Assembly (NCBI RefSeq): GCF_029931775.1 | Contig: NC_079323.1 | Coordinates: forward strand, 1,151,001-1,215,000 | Reading direction: 5' to 3' | DNA length: 64,000 bases | DNA from: Euleptes europaea | Taxonomy: Eukaryota; Chordata; Lepidosauria; Squamata; Sphaerodactylidae | In this document: one piece after another, positions 23,501-32,500 of the stretch | Layout: each line of letters starts with the position of its first letter | How positions within the stretch are numbered: position 1 is the stretch's first letter | Notes under the pieces: generated by a model | What the model was told of the DNA's origin: nothing | The model's database searches: none | What the model saw: the letters and a program-made list of their open reading frames with translations, nothing else | Translations under genes and position numbers: made by a program

Positions 23501-26500
23501 CAATGCTACGGTATCATATGCCTGCTGAGGCCCTTCCCTTCCCCAAACCCCAGGCTCTACCCCCAAATCTCCAGGAATGTCCCAACTTGAAGTTGGCAAT
23601 CCTAGGCTGCAGGGATGCATCTCTGGGGTGGGGGAAAGGACTTGACGCTCTCCGCTGGAGTGAAGGGGGTCAGAGGGAATGGCACCTCTTGGGGCCCACA
23701 CCCCAGAGAGGATATGATAACCATCTTCAAGTACTTGAAGGGCTGTCATATGGAGGATGGTGCCGAGTTGTTTTCTGTTGCCCCAGAAGGTAGGACCAGA
23801 ACCAATGGGTTGAAATTAAATCAAAAGAGTTTCTGTCTAGACATTAGGAAGAATTTTCGAACAGAGCGGTTCCTCAGTGGAACAGGCTTCCTCGGGAGGT
23901 GTGGGCTCTCCTTCCCTGGAAGGTTTTTAAGCAGAGGCTAGATGGCCATTTGTAAGCAATGCTGATTCTGTGACCTTAAGCAGATGATGAGAGGGAGGGC
24001 ATCTTGGGCATCTTCTGGGCATGGAGTAGGGGGTCACTGGGTGTGTGTGTGGGGGTGTGTGTGGAGGTCATTGTGAATTCCCTGCATTGTGCAGGGGGTT
24101 GGACTAGATGACCCTGGTGGTCCCTTCCAACTCTATGATTCTATGATTCTCTTCTCCTCTTCAGCCAGCCTCAGGAGCCCACGGACAAAGCTGAGCGGTG
24201 GGACCAGAAACCAGCAGGTCCCAAGGAAGCAGCAACACACAAGCCACCGAGCCCCAGCGGCCCCCTGGCCCGCCCCAACCTCTGCCCTTCCAAGTCAGGG
24301 GGGGCGTTGCCCAGAGCACACCCTTCCCCCAGCCCAGTGGCTGCTCTGGTCACTAAAAGGGGGGTTCCCGGCTGTGATGGCAGATCCAGGACCCTGGGGA
24401 AGAGTGAAAAGCAGAAAGACACACAGGTGGAGTTGCTGAGATACTTTTTCTTAAGAAATATTTTAATATTTAGGGTTTTTTTTCTGCTACCTGGCCCGGC
24501 CTCTTATCCTTTACAACTACTATGGGGTGGCATGTTTGTCCGTTCCCATTTCAGGGCCACCCCCATGCCCACCCGCACGGCAGCCGCACGGCAGGAAGTG
24601 TGCTGGGCAGAGAGACCTCCGCTTGCCCACAGTCACCCAGCGAGCTTCAGGGCCCAGTTAGAACTAGAACCCGGGCCCGCCCTCAGCTCCCTCTAGCCGG
24701 CCAGGCTCAGGCTCAGCGCTGGCATTCGAAACACTGGCAGTCGGGGAGGGGGACCTGAGAACAATCCCACCCCCCACGCTCACGCACTCTGCAGGACCCC
24801 TCCCCCAGCCTGGCCACACTGCTGGTATATCCAGAGCGCTGCCTGTGGCAACTCATGGGTGGGGGGCTTTGTGCAGGAGGGGCTGCCGGAGTCCTGAGCG
24901 CTTCCCTGGCAGCAGCCCCCCCCCCCCCCCGGAGCAGGAAACCACATTGCACAGGAACTGCCAGAGGCCATTGGGGAAGAGGGGCAAGAAGGGGAAGGGC
25001 CTCCCCCCGGAGCTCCGAGCGAGCAGAACTCTAGTCAAGGCCTTGCTCCGGGGATGGTGGTGGAAAGGGCTGTCAAATTGCAGCCGACTTTGGCACCCCC
25101 ATAGGGTTTTCAAGGCAAGAGGCGTTCAGAGATGGTTTGCCATCGCCTGCCTCTGTGCAGCAAACCTTGGCAGTCCCCTGCCAAAGTACTAACCAGGGCT
25201 GACCCTGCTTAGCTCCATGATCTGACAATACTGGGCTAGCTTGAGCCATCCAGGTCGAGGCAAGAGAGGCTCAAAGGTGGTTTGCCATCGCCTGCCTCTG
25301 CAAAGCAACCCTTTGGGGTCATAAGAACATAAAGAAAAGCTCTGCTGGGTCAGATCAAGGCCCATCAAGTCCAGCAGTCTGTCCGCACAGTGGCCAACCA
25401 GGTGCCTCTAGGAAGCCTCCAAACAAGGCGACTGCAGCAGCATTGTCCTGCCTGGGTTCCACAGCACCCAAGATAATAGGCATGCTCCTCTGATCTTGGA
25501 GAGAATAGGTATGCATCATGACTAATATCCATTTTTACTAGTAGCCATGGATAGCCCTCTCCTCCATGAACAGGCCCACTCCCCTCTTAAAGCCTTTTAA
25601 GATGGCAGCCATCACCACATCCTGGGGCAGGGAGTTCCACAATTTAACTATGCGTCCTGTGAAGAAATACTTCCTTTTCTCTGTTTTGAATCTCTCACCC
25701 TCCAGCTTCAGCAGATGACCCCGCGTTCTAGTATTACAAGAGTGGGGGGGGGGGGAATTCTCCCTGTCCACCCTCTCCAAACCATGCATCATTTTATAGA
25801 CCTCTATCATGTCTCCCCTTAGCCGCCTTCTTTCCAAGCTAAACAGCCCTAAGCATCTTAACAGCTCCCCATAGGACAGTTGGTCCAGTCCCCTAATCAT
25901 TTTGGTTGCTCTTTTCTGCACCTTCTCAAGCTCTGTAATATCCCTTTTTAGGGGTGGTGACCAGAACTGTACACAGTATTCCAAGTGTGGTCTCACCATA
26001 GATTTGTACAAGGGCAGTATGATATCAGCAGTTTTATTCTCTATTCCTCATCTAATTATGGCCAGCATGGAATTTGTACTAATTTGGACTAACCCTGCTT
26101 ATTTTTTGCGATCTGATGAGATCAGGCTATCCTGGCCCATCCTGGTTAGGGCAAGAGATGAACTGAGATTGTTTCTCATTGCCTGCCTCTGCAGAGGGAC
26201 CCTGGACTTCCTTGGTGGTCTTCCATCCAAATACTAACCGGGGCTGGCCGACCCTGCTTAGCTTTCACGATCTGACAATATTGGGCCATCCAGGTCAAGG
26301 CCAAAGACAAACATTAGTGGTCTGTAATTGCCTGCCTCTGCATTGCAACCCTGGACTTCCTTGGGGGTCTCCCATCCAAGTTTCCACAATCCATGTAAAT
26401 CGAGCTAGCCTGGCCCTCCAGGTGTGGGCTGTTCTAAGAAACCTGGGTTCAAATCACCTGGCCGGTGTTCCAGAGTGGGCACATCCCCACTGCCAGACAC

Positions 26501-29500
26501 CCACAGTGGCAGCAACAGGGAAGCTCCCTCTCCCCCTCGGACAAGGAGAAATGCTGCAAGAACAGCAACACAGCGCATACAATGTAAGCTGGGTTCCTAG
26601 CTCCGGGTTGGGAAATACCTGTAGATTTTGGGGCGGAGCCTGAGGAGGGTGGGGTTTGGAGAGGGGAGGGACTTCAATGCCATAGAGTCCAATTGCCAAA
26701 GCGGCCATTTTCTCCAGGGGAACTGATCCCTATCCTCTGGAGATCAGTTGTAATAGCAGGAGCTCTCCAGCTAGTACCTGGAGGTTGGCAACCTTTACTG
26801 CAATAGCAGGAAGTAAATTAATCCTTTCCTGACGTGCCCAAAATATGTTTCAAAAGCACAGAATAAAGCTCTTCTGACCTCTGATGGCAAACAGACAAGG
26901 GGCACTTTCACACATCCTGAATAATCCATTTTCAACCCACTTTCACTGCACTTTAAGGATCGTTTATAAGTGGATTTTGTCATTTCACACAAAAAAAATC
27001 CATCTGCCACATGCATTGAAAGTGGATTGAAAGTGCATTATTCAGCATGTATGAAAGTACCCCTTAAGGTCAGCAGCCAAGCTAGGGTTGCCGGCTCCAG
27101 ATTGTGAAATACCTGGAGATTTTGGGGGCGGTGCCTGAGGAGGGCAGGGTTTGGAGAGGGGAGGGACTTCAATGCCATAGAGTCCAATTGGCAAAGCGGC
27201 CATTTTCTCCAAGGGAACTGATCTCTATCCGCTGGAGATCAGTTGTAATAGCAGGAGATCTCCAGCTACTACCTGGAGGTTGGCAACCCTAGATCTCAGC
27301 AAACCACCACCACAGCAAGCTCTTAGAAGCGGAATGAACGATACCGTACCTTCGGACTCCCGGTGTGCTTCTTCATCATCCGCCACAAAACACACGTCAA
27401 GAACATGTAACTGAGGGTGGCAACCACGAAGACGCCACTGGCATTCCTGTGAATCACTGCAGCAGGACGAGAACAAGCCAATCTCAGCACGGAACGAGGA
27501 ACTGGCGGCAGGGAAGAGGGCGCAGGGCAGCAACCACCCTCCGTGATCCCCGAGGATCATGAAGGCCACTCTCTGAGATGCTCTCCTCCTCAAGCCGCGT
27601 GGAATTCAAGAGAGCAAAGGAGCTGAGCTGGTGGAACCTGGGTTGGAGGGCAGTGGGGGGTGAAGGGGCAGCAAGGGAAGAAGGTACAGCAGGAGCCGGG
27701 GTAGGGTTGCCAGCTCAGGTTGGGAAATACCTGAGATTTTGGGAGTGGAGCCTGAGGATGGCGGGGGGTGGAGGGGGAGGGACTTCAATGCCACAGAGTT
27801 CAATTGCCCAAGTGGTCATTTTCTCCAGGTGAACTGATCTCTGCCACCTGGAGATCAGTTGTAATAGCGGGAGATCGCCAGCCACCACCTGGAGGTTGCA
27901 AGAATCAGCAGCAGACAAATGCCCAATTAATGTTTCACAGTGTACTGTATTTTGACTAGGTGCATAAATCCTAAAGTAAACACATGTTACATTGAAACAT
28001 CCCATGTTACAACATAAATACAAACGCTGATATATCTATATCGACTCCCTGTGCTTCAAATGCCGTACTTCCAGGCACAGGTGAGTCCAAAGCAGCGTGA
28101 ATCGCATACAATGCATATAAGGAATAGTGTCCTAGATGATGAACAATGGTGCGTAGGTAAAGATGGATCTTTACGACTCAATCAGTCAGTGGTATTGAAC
28201 CTACAGGGGTCCAGGTAACGCCCTGTTTCGACCCTTCCATCTTCATCAGGACTCACTATAACATATATTTGTGAAGTTCATTACAATTTGGAAATATTTC
28301 TCAACGGGCAATAGTTATACAGGAGACCAAAGTCCAATGGATCATTTCCATCAAGTGCATTTAACAGCGATTCTATGTAAACCTCTACTCATTATTAATA
28401 AATTCTTACTATGCATTACAACAATATATAACAACCAAATACATATATATATTACTTACAGCATGGCAGTACAAATATCTGCCCCTGCAATGAGAGGAAC
28501 GTCAGGTTCTCTGATTCAGCTGTATTCCAAGCAGCTAAAGAAAGTGCATCCCTTGAATTCTGCCAGCTGCATTGGCAGCCAGCTCTGTGATTCTTAAAGG
28601 AACACTAACGTGTCTCGATCCATACAGATCTACTCATAAGTAACATGTTAAGTCTAGTTCATTATTGTGTCCATGTGGATGAACCATGTTCAGTAAATGA
28701 ATATATCTAGCCTCTTGTTGGCGTAGGACTAAATCCACATCGACATGATCCCGGGTTTTCTTCTCAAAAAAATGCCAAATTACAAAGAAGGCAAGATTCT
28801 CTATGCTGTGATTTTTACTGATGCAATGTAGCACCATGGGAGCTTCTGTTATGCAGTTTCTGATGCGAGAGAAATGTTCTCCTATCCTAGTTTTTATGGG
28901 TCTATTGGTCTTGCCAACATAAAAAAGTTGGCATGAACACTTAACAATATATATCAAATTTTTGGACTCACAATTATTAAAGAAACTCTAAATTGTCCCT
29001 AAAATGGTTTGGTGCTTTCTGTAGCCGCAAACCCCTGGGGATCATCTTATTTCTAACATATTCCACCAAAAAGGTTGCATGCATTTCATATTTGGTTTCT
29101 TTTTTCAAGGTTTGCAAAAGAGTAGTATAATCAGTTGTAAATGCAGTTCCTTGTGCCGCAAAGGGTATAGCTGTATCTAATATTTTATCACGTTTCTCAT
29201 TGGAAAAAGCAAATGTCTCCTTCCATTTCGACATACTGACACCCCTGTAGGTTCGATACCACTGACTGACTGAGTCGTGAAGACCCGCGCTTTACCTACA
29301 CAACATTGTACATCAGGGGTGGGGAACCTTTTTCCTGCCAAGGGCCATTTGCGCATTTATAACATTATTCGGGGGCCATAACTAGGTGTAGATCTCCCGG
29401 GGGGGGGGAGACTACAGTTTCCAGGTCTCCAGCCACCACCTGGAGGTTGGCAACCCTAGGGGAGACCACGCAGAGAAGGCCTGGAGGGCGCCCCCACTCC

Positions 29501-32500
29501 CTCATCCTCCCCCTGTCCCAGGCGGGAGGGCAGCCAGCGGTAGGCCTGACCAAATGAGGCGCCAGGAGGCAGCCGATCCACAGGGAAGGAAGGGAGGAAG
29601 GAAAGAAAACAGAGAAAGAGGAAAAGGGAGGGAGGCGAAAAGAGAGAGAAAGGGAGAAAGAAATGGAGGGAGGGGGAGAAAGAAAGAAAAGGACGGAGGG
29701 AGACAGAAAAAGAGGGAGAGAGGGAGAGAAAGGAGAGTGACAGAAAAAGAAGAAAAGAAAGAAAAGCCTTCCCCCCCACACACACACCTGTGCACACCGG
29801 CCCCACGCGACCAGGCCCCAACCTCCATGCCTCCCCCCAACACACCCCCGGCCCCGGAGCTCCTGAGGGCCGCAGAAAATGTCCTCGGGGGCCGCATATG
29901 GCCCCCGGGCCTGAGGTTCCCCATCCCTGTTGTACATCATCTAGGACACTATTCCTTATATGCATTGTAAACTACTCACGCTGCTTTGGACTCACCTGCG
30001 CCTTGGAAGCACGGCATTTGAAGCACAGGGAGTCAATATAGATATATCAGCGTTTGTATTTATGTTGTAAGATGTGATGTTTCAATGTAACTTACTTTAG
30101 GATTTATGCACCTAGTCACAATACAGTACACTGTGAAACTTATTAATTGGGCGTTTGTCTGCTGCTGATTCTTGCAACACATGTTGCAGCAGTCTGACCT
30201 GTTTGTATTGCCACCACCTGGAGGTTGGCAACCCTAAGCCAGGGCTGACCACTGGGAAGTCATGACAGCCTGAGCTGGAGATGACCAAACACTAGGGTTG
30301 TCAACCTCCAGGTACTAGCTGGAGATCTCCTGCTATTACAACTGAAGTATAAATAAAATAGTAACCAATACTGAATAATATGTTAGTCTCTATATTGTAT
30401 AGGTATTATAAATTATACCCCAACAGAGTCAAAAATGCAATTGTAAGTATTATAATCATTCTACATGAGAGAAAGCAATAATATATGCCCTGTGGGGCAT
30501 ATATAATTGCTTTCTCGCATGTAGTATGATTACAGTTGCATTTTTGACCCTGTTGGGGTATGATTTATAATACCTATACAATTTTTACTATTTTATTTTA
30601 TTTATACTTCAGTTTGAAGCTTATCAATATAGAGCCCACGTGCTGTTGTTCCCTTCAGTCAGTACCTGGAGGTCGGCAACCCTACTCCCCAAGCTCCTCA
30701 CAAATAGAAGTAACGAGAAGGTGGGCAGAAGGGCCCCAGGTGCCGATCGGCCCTCTGCGGGAGGACTCACCGTAGTTTTCCGAGGAAGAGAAAAAGGTCA
30801 AGAGGATGAGAGCAACGTCCTCTAGCAGGCTCAACACAAAGGCTGCTTGGCACAGCCACGGGTAGCTGGGGCGTGGGCAGTGGCAGCTGCAGTAGTAGTT
30901 CCAGTACATGATGGCCATCAGGAAGCGGGGGCCCGAGTGCACCCCGATGCAGAAGTGCCACACGTAGCGCTCGGGGACCGCCATGCCGACGGCAGCGCTG
31001 ACAGAAGGGAGGTAGATGGAGACCTGCCGAAGAAACGGAAACATCTCTTGCAGCGTGCCTGCCATGCCTCTCCTGCCCACGCCCCGTGGCCTTCATGTCG
31101 CTTTAGCGGCTGGGCTGGCACACAGAATACATACAGGCCGCATCGTCTATCTGTCTGCTGGTGGCTAGAGGCCAAACTGATCTGGCATGGCCAGTGACAA
31201 CCTAATCTTTAGGATTTTTTTTAAGGATTTGTTTCTAAGGGCTTGTTAAAATTACTGATAAATCATCTTTTGACTTAATCATAGAGTTGTAAGGGACCAC
31301 CAGGGTCATCTAGTCCAGCCCCCTGCACAATGCAGGAATTTCACAACTACCTCCCCCCACACACGCCCAGCAAACCCTCTTCCATGCCCAGCAGATGGCC
31401 AAGATGCCCTTCCTCTCGTGATCTGCCTAAGGTCATAGCATCAGCATTGCTGACAGGTGGCCATCTAGCCTCTGCTTTAAAACCTCCAGGGAAGGAGGGC
31501 TTACCACCTTCTGAGGAAGCCTGTTCCACTGAGGAACCACTGTAACTGTTAGAAAATTCTTCCCAATGTCTAGACGGAAACTCTTTTGATTTAATTTCAT
31601 CCTGTTGGTTCTGGTCCGACCTTCTGGGGCAACAGAAAACAACTCGGCACCCTCCTCTCTATGACAGCCCTTCAAGTACTCGAAGATGGTTATCATAGCC
31701 CCTCCCGGTCTTCTCCTCTCCAGGGTAAACATACCCAGCTCCTTCAACCTTCACTGTTCTTAATCAATAAATTTACAACCAAGAGTCGGGGGATCCTTGC
31801 TGCCGCCTTCATGGATTTGAAGGCAGCTTTTGACACTGTACCCTGTGCCCGACTGTGGCACAAGTTAAAGCCAGCGTCTACCGACAAGAGACTGTTGGGT
31901 GTGATTGAGATCCTGCATTCTAATCCCACTGCACAAGTCCACTATGGGTGAGACGGACAACTTTCCAATGCAACTTCCCTACAGAAGGGAGTATATCGGG
32001 GCGTGTGATGGCCCCCCTTTCTGTTCAACATATATATTAATGAAATGAGCTCTGCTTTCTCTACTCAGGACTGTTACTCTCCATCTATTGGGGAAATGCT
32101 ACCTATGCTGAATACAATGCAGATAACTAACCAAAAACAACAACAACAACAACAACAGCAGCAGGATGGCGCTATATAGGATATATTCAACAAACAAATA
32201 ACACTCATGTATACTGTAGACAGCAAAGTCATTTTGGAATCTTGTGGACTACTATCTGGCAAGGGGCTGAGGCTCAGTGGCAGAGCCTCTGCTTGGCATG
32301 CAGAAGATCCCAGGTTCAATCCCCGGCATCTCCAGTTAAACAGACTAGGCAAGTAGGTGATGTGAAAGACCCCTGCCTGAGACCCTGGAGAGCCACTGCC
32401 AGTCTGAGTAGACCAATACTGACTTCAATGGACCAAGAGTCTGATTCAGTATAAGGCAGCTTCATGTGTTCATGTGCACTTGTCTTTTTTATTGTTATAC

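Larger units (their letters stand above)
27897..30235 (-). mobile_element. Penelope-like retroelement with long inverted end repeats (decayed)
   Basis: End repeats of about 330 bp face each other: about 27,897-28,235, and about 29,236-30,185 less the nested insert. Both contain the same TAGTGTCCTAGATGATG core in opposite orientation. Between them the minus strand encodes a GIY-YIG endonuclease segment and, further 5', another short segment. No reverse transcriptase core is visible, so the copy is internally deleted and a fossil. Paired LTR-like ends and a GIY-YIG domain are Penelope hallmarks. A hammerhead-like motif lies in the left end (28,216-28,249). The left end abuts a D-family repeat directly. 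Confidence 0.75.

Noticed and set aside
24307-24758. 129-codon frame conserved between the two PGAP2 blocks
   Set aside because: Conservation follows from the segmental duplication, not from coding. C-run lengths differ between copies and would shift the frame.
29365-29965. Frames of 140-191 codons over the polypurine tract
   Set aside because: Low-complexity Ser/Phe/Pro or Glu/Arg/Lys translations of a GA-rich repeat within a transposon.
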